Shown here piece by piece: positions 7,881 through 16,578 of a stretch of 64,000 nucleotides of DNA. The notes under the pieces were generated by a model, which made no database searches, was not told the DNA's origin, and saw only the letters and a program-made list of their open reading frames with translations. Source of the DNA: CAUPWF01 sp963515125 (GTDB taxonomy: Bacteria; Bacillota; Clostridia; Lachnospirales; Lachnospiraceae); NCBI GenBank assembly GCA_052116865.1, contig JBQKKG010000004.1:1-64000 (forward strand), read 5' to 3'. The position numbers and the translations under genes were made by a program. How positions within the stretch are numbered: position 1 is the first letter of the stretch; the number at the start of each line of letters is the position of its first letter.

Positions 7881-8231
7881 ATGAACATTCAAATATTTGG
7901 TACTACAAAGTGTTTTGATACGAAGAAGGCCCAACGGTATTTTAAAGAGCGTAGAGTGAAGTTTCAATTTATAGATTTAAAAGAAAAAGGGTTAAGTAAA
8001 GGGGAATACACAAGTGTCAAACAATCTATAGGAGGCCTTGATTGTATGCTCAATCTTAATTGTAAAGATAAGGAAACCTTGGTCCTGATTCAGCATCTTG
8101 CTGATGAGGATAAGGATGGGAAGGTGTTAGAGAACCAACAAGTGTTGTTAACTCCTATTGTACGTAATGGAAAGAAGGCGACCGTTGGTTATCAACCGAA
8201 TGTATGGAAGAAATGGGAGGAAAGAACATAG
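7881..8231 (+). CDS. ArsC/Spx-family thioredoxin-fold protein
   Basis: This 116-residue protein has the ArsC family layout: IQIFGTTKCFDTKKAQRYFKERRVKFQFIDLKEKGLS, with one Cys at the N-terminal active-site loop (residue 11), and LLTPIVRNGKKATVGYQPNVWKKW at the end, including the cis-Pro segment. The loop is KCFDT rather than the CxxC of Spx, so it is closer to the YffB/ArsC-like branch. True arsenate reduction is unproven, because no ars genes are nearby. It begins 7 bases after the acetyltransferase stop, so the two are probably co-transcribed. Confidence 0.82.
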   Translation: MNIQIFGTTKCFDTKKAQRYFKERRVKFQFIDLKEKGLSKGEYTSVKQSIGGLDCMLNLNCKDKETLVLIQHLADEDKDGKVLENQQVLLTPIVRNGKKATVGYQPNVWKKWEERT

Positions 8232-8253
8232 ATAAATTGGAAAGGATAAAGAG

Positions 8254-8637
8254 ATGAATATTGAACATATAGCGATGTATGTAAATAATTTAGAAAAGAC
8301 AAAAGATTTTTTTGTTCGCTATTTTGATGCAGAATCTAATAAAGGATATTATAATTCTACCACTGGTTTTCGGTCATATTTTTTGACTTTTGATAGTGGG
8401 GCGCGCTTGGAAATAATGAATAGACCCAATATGGTGGAACTAGAAAAACAATTACATCAGACTGGCTATATTCATATTGCATTTAGCGTCGGGAGTAAAA
8501 CAAAGGTAACGCAACTAACCGAACAACTTCAAAGAGAAGGGTATGAAATGATAAGTGGACCAAGAACAACAGGGGATGGTTATTTCGAAAGTTGTGTTGT
8601 AGGGATAGAGGGAAATCAGATTGAAATAACGGTTTGA
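8254..8637 (+). CDS. VOC (glyoxalase/bleomycin-resistance) family protein
   Basis: The protein has 127 residues. Two paired beta-alpha-beta-beta-beta modules are visible: MNIEHIAMYVNNLEKTKDFFVRYFDA with the first metal-ligand His at residue 5 and LEIMN, then GYIHIAFSVGSKTKVTQLTEQL with His and ISGPRTTGDGYFESCVVGIEGNQIEIT with Glu. This is a divalent-metal-binding lyase/dioxygenase fold often involved in detoxifying aldehydes or drugs. The exact substrate is not known. It follows the ArsC-like gene by 22 bases and is probably in the same transcript. Confidence 0.85.
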   Translation: MNIEHIAMYVNNLEKTKDFFVRYFDAESNKGYYNSTTGFRSYFLTFDSGARLEIMNRPNMVELEKQLHQTGYIHIAFSVGSKTKVTQLTEQLQREGYEMISGPRTTGDGYFESCVVGIEGNQIEITV

Positions 8638-8730
8638 TTTTGCGGAAGAAAGAAGGTGCTCCTACCAGAATCTAGCGATGCTATGAGGAACTAACTTTAA
8701 GGCAAGTTTGTCTATAGAAATTAGAACGAT

Positions 8731-8764
8731 AAGGACCAATATGATTTGGGGTATTGGTCTTTTA
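8731..8764 (+). terminator. Hairpin with T-tract just upstream of the flavodoxin-like gene
   Basis: AAGGACCAATA pairs with TATTGGTCTTTT, leaving a 10-base loop; one G-T pair interrupts the 11-bp stem. It ends only 14 bases before the next start codon, so it is either the terminator of the acetyltransferase-VOC transcript or an attenuator of the flavodoxin-like gene. Confidence 0.6.
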
Positions 8765-8777
8765 TAAGGAGAAAAAT

Positions 8778-9482
8778 ATGAAAATTGTAGTGATAAACGG
8801 AACTCCTATAAAAGGTGTTACATATCATATGAAGGAGATGTTCTTAGAGCATATCAGAGCGGGAAATCAAATCACAGAGTTCTATCCGAATGATTTGCCC
8901 ACATTCTGTGTGGGATGTAAAAGTTGTTTTTTGCGAGGGGAACAAAAGTGCCCACATCGTGACAAAGTAGAGCCTATATGGAATGCAGTGCTTGCTGCGG
9001 ATTTATTGGTATTTGCTTATCCGGTCTATGCTTTACGTGCACCAGCATCTATAAAATCACTACTAGATCATTTTTGTGTACACTGGATGGTTCATCGCCC
9101 TGATGCTAAAATGTTTAAAAAGACAGCGGTCATTATCACAAATAGTGTAGGTGCACCGAATGGTTCTGCTCAAAAGGATGTTAAAACGAGCATGTCGTGG
9201 ATGGGAGTATCGAAGATACATACCTGCGGAGCAGGCATGATGGGAGATATATTTTGGGAAAAGATGCTTCCTAAACATAAAAAAATGCTCGATAACAAGA
9301 CGCGGAAATTGGCTGAAAAAGTGCATAAACTAACACCATGCATGCACAAAAGTATAAAAGTAAAAGTTCTATTTACCATATGTAAATTTCAACATAAGAT
9401 GGTTATGAAATCAGAGAAAAATCTAAGTCTTGATAATGAGCATTATATTAAAAATGGGTGGATAGTTAGTAAAAATGTATAA
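8778..9482 (+). CDS. Flavodoxin-fold NAD(P)H-dependent oxidoreductase
   Basis: The protein has 234 residues. The N-terminus VVINGTPIKGVTYHMKEMFLE is the FMN phosphate loop of the NADPH-dependent FMN reductase / flavodoxin_2 group. FCVGCKSCFLRGEQKCPH gives a Cys cluster typical of iron-sulfur flavoproteins in anaerobes. AADLLVFAYPVYALRAPASIKSLLDHF is the flavin-binding strand. The C-terminal 60 residues are Lys-rich and variable. It probably reduces quinones, nitro compounds or metal-linked substrates. ATG 8778 follows AAGGAGAAAAAT. It is the last gene before a bidirectional terminator. Confidence 0.82.
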   Translation: MKIVVINGTPIKGVTYHMKEMFLEHIRAGNQITEFYPNDLPTFCVGCKSCFLRGEQKCPHRDKVEPIWNAVLAADLLVFAYPVYALRAPASIKSLLDHFCVHWMVHRPDAKMFKKTAVIITNSVGAPNGSAQKDVKTSMSWMGVSKIHTCGAGMMGDIFWEKMLPKHKKMLDNKTRKLAEKVHKLTPCMHKSIKVKVLFTICKFQHKMVMKSEKNLSLDNEHYIKNGWIVSKNV

Positions 9483-9493
9483 TCGAAAGATTG

Positions 9494-9540
9494 AAAAAGA
9501 GCAAAGAACTTCTATTAAATAAGAAGCTCTTTGCTCTTTT
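9494..9540. terminator. Bidirectional terminator between convergent genes
   Basis: AAGAGCAAAGAACTTC pairs with GAAGCTCTTTGCTCTT with one mismatch around a 10-base AT loop. There is an A-tract on the left and a T-tract on the right, so it can serve both the flavodoxin-like gene and the LacI regulator gene. Confidence 0.85.
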
Positions 9541-9556
9541 CGTGTTTGTTTTATTG

Positions 9557-10582
9557 TTAGATAGAGTCTTGGGTTGCTATGGTAATTGGTATCTCTACAT
9601 AATTCGTCGCAGGTTTTTGCCTTTTTATCAAATACTCAAATAGAATCTTTACTAACTGATAGCCTTGTAATTCAGGACTTTGTCCCAGTGCAAAGTCAAC
9701 GGTTCCATTTTTTAAAAGCATCAACGTATCAGGGACTAAATCATGACAGATTACATGAACTTTATGTGTTAGAGTTAAGATGCTTAATGCGCTTCCTACG
9801 CCTGCAATACCTCCGCCAGTAATATAGATGCCTTTTAAATCAGGATTTTGATTGCAGTATTCTAGAGTAAGTTTAAACGCATCTTCTTTACGATCCTGAT
9901 TTTCATGTACTTCTAAGATGGAAATAGGAATTTCAGTCTCTTTGATTTTATCTAAGAAACCTTGTAAACGATCTTTATGACAAGAGAGGTTGTAGGAACT
10001 AATAATAATACCTACAGAACCGCCATCAGGGAGAAGTTTACACATCAATCCAGCCGCTGTTCGTCCACCTTTTTGATGGTTTTGTCCAACGAAGCAGATA
10101 TCATTTGTTTCCTCTAATTTAGAATTAAAAGTAACAATGCTAATTCCATTATTTACCAGTTGATTAATTTTATTGCGGACGATATCATCATCAATAGGGA
10201 ATACGGCAATGCCAGAAACACCGCTGGTTTCTAGCTCATTGAGAATACTAATTTGTTCAGCTGGTTCAAGTGAAATTGGCATTTTAACACAAACATCTAT
10301 ACCAAAAGCTTGATATTCATCTTGTGCATTTTTTACTCCTTGAAGCATTTCTTGAATAAAAGGATTATATTCAGGTGTTAGAATAATTCCGATTTTAACA
10401 GGCTCTTTACTTTGTACTAATGCTTTGCCTAAAAAATTTGGTTGGTAATTAAGTTCTTTTGCTATTTTAAGTACCTTTAATTTCGTCTCTTCTTTTACAC
10501 CAGGGCGATGATTCAGTACTTTGTCAACGGTTCCTCTTGAGACATTTGCTAACTCTGCGATTTGCTTTATTGTAACAGCCAT
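9557..10582 (-). CDS. LacI family repressor of the ketohexose operon
   Basis: The protein has 341 residues. Residues 1-55 are the LacI helix-turn-helix and hinge (VTIKQIAELANVSRGTVDKVLNHRPGVKEETKLKVLKIAKELNYQPN). Residues 62-335 are a periplasmic-binding-protein-like sugar sensor (IGIILTPEYNPFIQEMLQGV, GIAVFPIDDD, GIYITGGG, FALGQSPELQGYQLVKILFEYL). It is transcribed divergently from the sugar operon. Three copies of GCRCGAGCACA lie in the intergenic region, placed to repress both directions. The inducer is presumably the imported ketohexose or a phosphorylated derivative. Confidence 0.9.
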   Translation of the reverse strand: MAVTIKQIAELANVSRGTVDKVLNHRPGVKEETKLKVLKIAKELNYQPNFLGKALVQSKEPVKIGIILTPEYNPFIQEMLQGVKNAQDEYQAFGIDVCVKMPISLEPAEQISILNELETSGVSGIAVFPIDDDIVRNKINQLVNNGISIVTFNSKLEETNDICFVGQNHQKGGRTAAGLMCKLLPDGGSVGIIISSYNLSCHKDRLQGFLDKIKETEIPISILEVHENQDRKEDAFKLTLEYCNQNPDLKGIYITGGGIAGVGSALSILTLTHKVHVICHDLVPDTLMLLKNGTVDFALGQSPELQGYQLVKILFEYLIKRQKPATNYVEIPITIATQDSI

Positions 10583-10627
10583 TGTAGTCTCCTCCTTAAT
10601 GAAAACTATAAATTATATTTGTAGTTT

Positions 10628-10671
10628 ATCATATTTAATGAAGACTGTCTAGTAAAATGTGCGCGAGCACA
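10628..10671 (-). promoter_or_regulatory. lacI-type regulator promoter with operator copy 1
   Basis: On the minus strand TTTACT (10656-10651) and TATGAT (10633-10628) are 17 bp apart. Operator copy 1, TGTGCGCGAGCACA (10658-10671), lies directly behind the -35. It is the most symmetric of the three copies, with TGTGC and GCACA flanking GCGA. Its position fits autorepression. Confidence 0.65.
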
Positions 10672-10758
10672 AAGCGGAATTAGTACTGAGAAGAAAAGGG
10701 GAAATTAATTGTACAAATTGCATAAAAAACGCATAGAAAAAATGTGGAAAAATGAGTA

Positions 10759-10891
10759 TTGAAATGGTAAAAGAGTAATGATAAAATAAAAATATAAAAA
10801 AGAGCACGAGCACATTTTGCTAATAGTTTATAAATTTTAGTTTGATAACTTAAAGTCAATATTTTTTTATAAAATAATGAGCACGAGCACA
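10759..10891 (+). promoter_or_regulatory. Ketohexose operon promoter with operator copies 2 and 3
   Basis: TTGAAA (10759-10764) and TAAAAT (10782-10787) are 17 bp apart. GCACGAGCACA at 10804-10814 sits at or just after the expected start site. The same 11-mer recurs at 10881-10891, just before the ribosome site of the first gene. Together with copy 1 near lacI they suggest looping repression over about 220 bp. No other structure is needed to explain this gap. Confidence 0.7.
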
Positions 10892-10913
10892 ATTAAGAAA
10901 AAGGAGAAAAAAT

Positions 10914-11783
10914 ATGAAGTTTGGAACAGGATATGCATATTGGGGAACAGAATGGGAATGTGATTACATAAAGGTAACAAATAAAGTTGCAGATATTGGA
11001 TTTGATATCCTAGAAATTGGAGCTGACCACTTATATCAGATGTCTGATGAAGAAATTTTAGAATTAAAGAAGATAGGTAATCAAAGAGGGATTGCTTTTA
11101 CGACCAACAGCGGACCTTCTAAAGAACATGATTTTGCATCTGAGAATCCAGAGGTGAGAAAAAAGGGAATGGAATACTTTGTGAAAGTATTGCAGAATAT
11201 GAAGAAGTTGGGCTCTAAATCTTTGGTAGGTGCTATTTATTCTTTCTGGCCAACTGATTTTGTGAATACAGATAAAGAACAAGCTTGGAAAAGAAGCATT
11301 GCTTGTTTGCAGGAATTGAGTAAAACAGCAGAAGAATTAGAAATTGAATGTGCCCTTGAAGTACTGAATAGAAATGAGACATATATTTTGACAGATTGTA
11401 AAGAAGCTATGGAATATGTAGAAAAAGTTGGAAGTAAAAATATTAATATCTTGCTAGATACATATCACATGAATATAGAGGAAGATAACATGTATGATGC
11501 AATTCGCATGGCTGGAAATTTGTTGGGGCACTTACATGTGGGGGAATGCAATAGAAAACTTCCTGGAATGAATAACAGTATTGATTGGCCACAAATAGGA
11601 CAGGCATTGAGGGATATTCGGTATGAAAAAGCAGTGGTAATGGAACCATTTTTACTATCAGGTGGTCAGGTGGGGCATGACATTAGAGTTTGGAGAGATT
11701 TAAGTAACAATGCAGATGGCGATATGATGGATCAGTATATCAGTGATTCATTGGTTTACCTTAAGAAATGTTGCTTAGGATAG
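10914..11783 (+). CDS. D-psicose/tagatose 3-epimerase family enzyme
   Basis: This 289-residue TIM-barrel protein strongly resembles clostridial D-psicose 3-epimerase: AYWGTEWECDY at the start, EVLNRNE, LLDTYHMNIEED, LGHLHVGECNRKLPG and VVMEPF. The four metal and catalytic residues are visible as E149, D182, H208 and E244. The enzyme interconverts ketohexoses at C3 (psicose-fructose, tagatose-sorbose). It is first in an operon with a sugar kinase, aldolase parts and an ABC importer, and so probably feeds an unusual ketohexose into phosphorylation. Which epimer is the true substrate is open. Confidence 0.88.
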   Translation: MKFGTGYAYWGTEWECDYIKVTNKVADIGFDILEIGADHLYQMSDEEILELKKIGNQRGIAFTTNSGPSKEHDFASENPEVRKKGMEYFVKVLQNMKKLGSKSLVGAIYSFWPTDFVNTDKEQAWKRSIACLQELSKTAEELEIECALEVLNRNETYILTDCKEAMEYVEKVGSKNINILLDTYHMNIEEDNMYDAIRMAGNLLGHLHVGECNRKLPGMNNSIDWPQIGQALRDIRYEKAVVMEPFLLSGGQVGHDIRVWRDLSNNADGDMMDQYISDSLVYLKKCCLG

Positions 11784-11792
11784 GAGTGTACA

Positions 11793-12734
11793 ATGGCAGA
11801 AATATTGATTATGGGAGAAATGCTGGTTGAAATCATGCGAACAGAGGAAGATATAGAGCTCTATGAAGAAGGGGTATTTCGGGGACCTTTTCCAAGCGGA
11901 GCACCAGCCATATTTATTGATGCGGCAGCGAGACTAGGTTGTAACACTGCAATTATTGGCGGAGTTGGCAATGACGAATTTGGACAGTGCATTTTAGATA
12001 GATTAAAAAAGGATGGTGTAGATTGTAGTCATGTGTTAGAAAGTAATGAAAAAGCCACAGGGGTTGCTTTTGTAACATATTATTCAGATGGCTCTAGAGC
12101 ATTTATTTTTCACATGGGAAATACACCAGCAGTGGAAGCAAAAGCACCAGCAATTAGTGAATTTACTAATGTGAAATACATGCATATTATGGGATGTTCA
12201 TTAATGGCGAATAAAGAGTTTGCACAGGAAATTCTAAAGACGATGAGAATGATGGTTGCACAAGGGACAAAGATTTCTTTTGATCCTAATATACGTAAGG
12301 AATTATTTACAGATAGTTCTATTCATGAAGTTATACAGGAAGTGTTTGATAATACAAGTGTATTTTTGCCTGGAGTAGAGGAATTATTGATGACTACAGG
12401 AAAAGAAACGTTGGAGGAAGCGATTGAAACATGCTTTGAAAATCCTAAAATGGATATTTTGGCACTGAAAAATGGATCAAAGGGAAGCATGATATATACG
12501 CGAGATCGTTTGGTAAAGATCGGTGCATATAAAGTAAAACAATTAGATGCAACAGGTGCGGGTGATTGCTTTGACGGAGCATTTATTGCAGGATTGACGC
12601 AGGGGAAAAAACTAGAAGAAGCTGCTAAAATGGCAGCAGCAGCAGGTGCCTTGAATGCGGCTGCATTTGGCCCAATGGAAGGGAATATTACTACAGAGAC
12701 TGTGGAATTTTTAATACATGGAAAAGGTGAATAA
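11793..12734 (+). CDS. PfkB family sugar kinase
   Basis: This 313-residue ribokinase-fold enzyme has FPSGAPAIFIDAAARLGCNTAIIGGVGNDEFG, an N-terminal GG-like substrate motif, and the C-terminal DATGAGDCFDGAFIAG motif with the catalytic Asp of GAGD. SFDPNIRKELF is the conserved central motif. It phosphorylates a sugar, probably the ketohexose made or used by the epimerase, at C1 or C6. It is the only kinase in the operon. The ribosome site overlaps the previous stop, 9 bases away, and the stop abuts the next start, indicating tight coupling. Confidence 0.87.
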   Translation: MAEILIMGEMLVEIMRTEEDIELYEEGVFRGPFPSGAPAIFIDAAARLGCNTAIIGGVGNDEFGQCILDRLKKDGVDCSHVLESNEKATGVAFVTYYSDGSRAFIFHMGNTPAVEAKAPAISEFTNVKYMHIMGCSLMANKEFAQEILKTMRMMVAQGTKISFDPNIRKELFTDSSIHEVIQEVFDNTSVFLPGVEELLMTTGKETLEEAIETCFENPKMDILALKNGSKGSMIYTRDRLVKIGAYKVKQLDATGAGDCFDGAFIAGLTQGKKLEEAAKMAAAAGALNAAAFGPMEGNITTETVEFLIHGKGE

Positions 12735-14060
12735 ATGAATGATCCAATAAGAAATATGATAGCAAAAAGAAATCAGGGTATCATGAGTGGGATGCCATCC
12801 TTTTGTACGGCAAATCCCTTAGTAATTGAAGCAGTTTTAGAACAGGCAAAGAGATTTGACGATATTGTATTGATTGAAGCAACGGCAAATCAGGTAAATC
12901 AATTAGGTGGATATACAGGTATGACACCGATAGATTTTAAAGAATTTGTATATGAGATAGCAGACCATGTTGCATTTCCGAGGGAACAAATAATTCTAGG
13001 AGGTGATCACCTAGGTCCGTTAATATGGGCAGATGAATCGGAGAATGAGGCTATGGAAAAGTCTATAGAATTAGTTAGACTTTTTGTGTTAGCAGGATAT
13101 AAAAAGATTCATCTGGACACTAGTATGCGACTGGCAAGTGACCCAAAGGAGGAAGCACTCTCTAATGAAACAATTGCAAAAAGAGGTGCAATACTTTATC
13201 AAGCATGTGAAGAAGCATACCAAGAACTATTGAACGAATGTCCAGATGAAGTTAGACCAACTTACATTATAGGAAGTGAAGTCCCAATTCCAGGAGGAGC
13301 ACAAGAAGTAGAGGATGAAATTGTAATAACGAAACCAGAATCAGTAGAAAAAACAATTGCCGCATATCAACGTGCATTTCGGGAAAAAGGGTTGTGTGAT
13401 GCATTTGAGAATATAGTCGGAATTGTTGTTCAACCAGGAGTGGAATTCGGAGATTCAGACATTTTTCATTACAATAGTGGCAAGGCACACAAACTTTGTG
13501 AATGTATGAAGAAATATGGGGGGCTTGTTTTAGAAGGACATTCTACCGACTATCAATCACCGAAGAGTTTAAGAGCTATGGTAGAGGATGGTATTGCAAT
13601 TTTAAAGGTGGGACCAGCATTGACCTTTGCGTTAAGGGAGGCGCTCTTCTCTTTGAGTAAAATAGAGCAAGAGTTGATTCCAGAAGAAAAAAGAGCCAAT
13701 TTCATACAGACCTTAGAACGTATTATGATTCAAGAGCCGGAAAATTGGAAGAAGCATTACAGGGGGACAAAAGAGGAGCTTGTAATTAAAAGAAAATATA
13801 GCTTTTCTGATAGATGTCGATATTATTTCGCACAACCAGAAGTTGAGACATGTATAAAGACATTATTTAACAATTTAGATGAAGTGAAGATTCCTATTAA
13901 TATGTTGCAACAATATATGCCAATTCAATATATAAAAGTAAGAGATGGAAGATTGAAATTGCGTGCAAAAGAGCTGGCAAAAGATAGCGTCACAGTACTA
14001 GTGGAAGATTATAACTATGCAGTAAAACATAATTACATCATTGGTGGAATGTATGTATAG
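12735..14060 (+). CDS. gatZ: GatZ/KbaZ-like tagatose-bisphosphate aldolase subunit
   Basis: This 441-residue protein has the GatZ/KbaZ TIM-barrel pattern: GIMSGMPSFCTANPLVIEAVLEQA, VLIEATANQVNQLGGYTGM, ILGGDHLGP, YIIGSEVPIPGGAQE and VLEGHSTDYQ. In E. coli GatZ and KbaZ are non-catalytic partners that stabilise the class II aldolases GatY and KbaY. A class II aldolase lies at the end of this same operon, so the pair is plausibly complete. ATG 12735 directly follows the kinase stop. GatZ-like proteins have been suspected of activity of their own, so a purely structural role is not certain. Confidence 0.85.
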   Translation: MNDPIRNMIAKRNQGIMSGMPSFCTANPLVIEAVLEQAKRFDDIVLIEATANQVNQLGGYTGMTPIDFKEFVYEIADHVAFPREQIILGGDHLGPLIWADESENEAMEKSIELVRLFVLAGYKKIHLDTSMRLASDPKEEALSNETIAKRGAILYQACEEAYQELLNECPDEVRPTYIIGSEVPIPGGAQEVEDEIVITKPESVEKTIAAYQRAFREKGLCDAFENIVGIVVQPGVEFGDSDIFHYNSGKAHKLCECMKKYGGLVLEGHSTDYQSPKSLRAMVEDGIAILKVGPALTFALREALFSLSKIEQELIPEEKRANFIQTLERIMIQEPENWKKHYRGTKEELVIKRKYSFSDRCRYYFAQPEVETCIKTLFNNLDEVKIPINMLQQYMPIQYIKVRDGRLKLRAKELAKDSVTVLVEDYNYAVKHNYIIGGMYV

Positions 14061-14080
14061 ATAAGGAAGGGGGACTCAAA

Positions 14081-15583
14081 GTGTCAGAATATCGTTTAGA
14101 GGTTAAGAATCTTCATAAGAGATTTCCAGGGGTATATGCTGTAAAAGGTGTTAGTTTTCAAATAAAAGCAGGAGAAGTTCATGCTTTGGTCGGTGAAAAT
14201 GGAGCTGGAAAATCAACACTCATGAAGATGATAACCGGAGAGTATATACCAGACGAAGGTGAAATATATCATAATGGAAAACTTTTGAAGAACCGTTCTA
14301 TTGCAGATTCTCAAAAGGAAGGGGTTGCTATGATACATCAAGAGTTGGCACCTCTACCAGATATGAGTATTGCTGAAAATATATTCTTGGGCCAAGAAAT
14401 TATGTCTGGAAAGTTTATAAATGACAAAGCAATGGACGTAGAGACGGAGAAAGTATTAAAAGAATATGGAATGAATTATGGACCTAAAACTAAGGTTGGC
14501 AAATTAAGTGTGGCTCAAATTCAAATGTTAGAGATTATTAAAGCGGTAAGAAAGAATGCAGATATTATTATTATGGACGAACCAACCTCTTCTCTGTCAG
14601 AGGAAGAATCGAAAAAATTATTTTGTATTATTGAAGAGTTGAGAAAACAAAAAGTTGCAATTATTTATATTTCCCACCGGTTAGAAGAGATTTTGAAACT
14701 CTCCAATCAAATCACAGTTTTGCGAGATGGAGAGTATATAAAAACAGTGGATGCAAAGGGGATTACACAAGAGCAATTAGTAGAAATGATGGTAGGACGC
14801 ACCTTGGATAACATTTATCCTAAAGAAGCAGTCACAATAGGAGATGTACTTTTTAGTGTGAAAAATTTGACCTCTAAAGGAGTGTTTGAAGACGTTAGTT
14901 TTGATGTTCGTGCCGGAGAAATCCTTGGGGTATCCGGGCTTATGGGGGCCGGAAGAAGTGAAATTATGAATGCAATCTTTGGAATTGATTCCTACGACAG
15001 TGGTGAGATTTACTTAGAAGGCAAGGCCTTGCGGATTAAGTCCCCAAAGGATGCAATTGATTATAATATTGCGATGGTTAGTGAAGATAGAAAAGAGTAT
15101 GGATTAGTACTATGTCGTTCTATCAAAGAAAATATTTCACTCCCAAATCTTAAAGCGCACCATAAAGGGTTATTTATTAATCAGAATAAGGAAAAAACAG
15201 AAGCTCAGGTTCATGAAGCGGCACTGGGAATTAAATGTGCCAGTATGGATGTTAGTGTTGGTACTTTAAGTGGTGGAAATCAACAAAAAGTAGTATTGGC
15301 AAAATGGCTGCTGTCTGAGCCTAAAGTATTAATTCTAGATGAACCTACAAGGGGGATTGATGTAGGTGCTAAATTTGAAATATATAAGATTATGGTGGAA
15401 TTGGCTAGAAAAGGAATGGCAATTATTATGATATCTTCCGAATTGCCAGAAGTCATGGGGATGAGTGATCGAATTATGGTGGTGTCAAATGGAAAGGTTA
15501 CTGGAAATTTTACAAAAGAGGATATTGATTCAGGAACAGTTACGCAGAAAAATCTATTAAGTAGTGCGTTGCAGGAAGTGTAG
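14081..15583 (+). CDS. Sugar ABC importer ATPase, two nucleotide-binding domains (RbsA/MglA type)
   Basis: The protein has 500 residues. Domain 1 has Walker A GENGAGKST (38-46), signature LSVAQIQML and Walker B IIIMDEPTSSL. Domain 2 (from about residue 255) has the degenerate P-loop GLMGAGRSE, signature LSGGNQQKVVLAKWL and VLILDEPTRGIDVG. This asymmetric pair is characteristic of carbohydrate uptake transporter family 2 (ribose, galactose). The start is GTG 14081 behind AAGGAAGGGGG. It energises the permease and binding protein encoded next, importing an unphosphorylated sugar. Confidence 0.92.
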   Translation: MSEYRLEVKNLHKRFPGVYAVKGVSFQIKAGEVHALVGENGAGKSTLMKMITGEYIPDEGEIYHNGKLLKNRSIADSQKEGVAMIHQELAPLPDMSIAENIFLGQEIMSGKFINDKAMDVETEKVLKEYGMNYGPKTKVGKLSVAQIQMLEIIKAVRKNADIIIMDEPTSSLSEEESKKLFCIIEELRKQKVAIIYISHRLEEILKLSNQITVLRDGEYIKTVDAKGITQEQLVEMMVGRTLDNIYPKEAVTIGDVLFSVKNLTSKGVFEDVSFDVRAGEILGVSGLMGAGRSEIMNAIFGIDSYDSGEIYLEGKALRIKSPKDAIDYNIAMVSEDRKEYGLVLCRSIKENISLPNLKAHHKGLFINQNKEKTEAQVHEAALGIKCASMDVSVGTLSGGNQQKVVLAKWLLSEPKVLILDEPTRGIDVGAKFEIYKIMVELARKGMAIIMISSELPEVMGMSDRIMVVSNGKVTGNFTKEDIDSGTVTQKNLLSSALQEV

Positions 15584-15593
15584 GAGGAAGAAA

Positions 15594-16535
15594 ATGAAGA
15601 AAGCACAAAAACTATCAGGCATAGATTTTGCCAAAAAATACGGAATATTAATGGTGTTGGTAATTATGTGGATTATCTTATTATGCGTCTCTCCAACGTT
15701 TAGAACTACAGATAATGCAATTAATATTCTTAGACAAGTATCAGTGAATGGAATTATTGCGATAGGTATGACATTTGTTATTATGACTGGCGGGATTGAC
15801 TTAACTGTCGGATCTTTAATCGCAGTATCAGGGGTTGTGGCAGGGAGCATATTGGTGAAGAATCCTCAAAATGTAGTCATAGCAATTGCAGCAGCACTTA
15901 TTATCTGTGCATTATTTGGAGCGATGAATGGTTTCTTTGTGGCTTATATGGATGTGCCAGCATTCGTTGCAACTTTAGCTGGTATGACAATTGCAAGAGG
16001 GTTTGCTTATGTGTATTCTGATGGAAAACCATATACACTGGCAAGTGAGGGATTTAGTGTGATAGGTAAGGGCAGTATTCCTATTATTATATTTTTAGTA
16101 ATTGTTTTATTAGCACATATATTACTAAAGAAGATGAAGTTTGGTCGTTATATTTATGCTACTGGTGGAAATATGAAAGCAGCAAGTGCATCGGGTGTAA
16201 AAGTAAAAAGTGTATTGTTACGAGTATACATTTTAGGTGGTGTGTTGGCCGGGATTTCCGGTATTGTTTTAGCTTCCAGAACGAATTCTGGACAACCAGC
16301 AGTTGGTACTGGCTATGAAACAGATGCAATTGCAGCGGCAGTTATTGGTGGTACCAGCATGACTGGTGGTGTTGGTACAATTAGTGGAACATTAATAGGT
16401 ATTCTAATTATAGGAACATTGAATAATGGATTGAACTTATTAGACGTTTCTTCTTACTACCAACAAATTATCAAAGGTTTGATTATTCTTGGTGCGGTTT
16501 GTTTTGATATCCGTTCAAAGAGTATGTCAAAATAG
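15594..16535 (+). CDS. Sugar ABC importer permease (RbsC type)
   Basis: This 313-residue protein has about 8-10 hydrophobic segments. Diagnostic RbsC motifs are GMTFVIMTGGIDLTVGS, FVATLAGMTIARGFAYV, GGNMKAASASGVKV and AAVIGGTSMTGGVGTISGTLIGILIIGTLNNGLNLL. ATG 15594 with TAGGAGGAAG is chosen over the in-frame start at 15564, which overlaps the ATPase gene. It would form a homodimeric channel with the preceding ATPase. It lies 10 bases from the ATPase stop. Confidence 0.92.
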   Translation: MKKAQKLSGIDFAKKYGILMVLVIMWIILLCVSPTFRTTDNAINILRQVSVNGIIAIGMTFVIMTGGIDLTVGSLIAVSGVVAGSILVKNPQNVVIAIAAALIICALFGAMNGFFVAYMDVPAFVATLAGMTIARGFAYVYSDGKPYTLASEGFSVIGKGSIPIIIFLVIVLLAHILLKKMKFGRYIYATGGNMKAASASGVKVKSVLLRVYILGGVLAGISGIVLASRTNSGQPAVGTGYETDAIAAAVIGGTSMTGGVGTISGTLIGILIIGTLNNGLNLLDVSSYYQQIIKGLIILGAVCFDIRSKSMSK

Positions 16536-16578
16536 AGAAAGCTTATAAAAAACAAAAGAAAAGGAAAAGGTGTAAAGT

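Noticed and set aside
7881..8231. ArsC-like protein as arsenate resistance
   Set aside because: No ars regulator or efflux gene is nearby and the active-site loop does not settle the subfamily.
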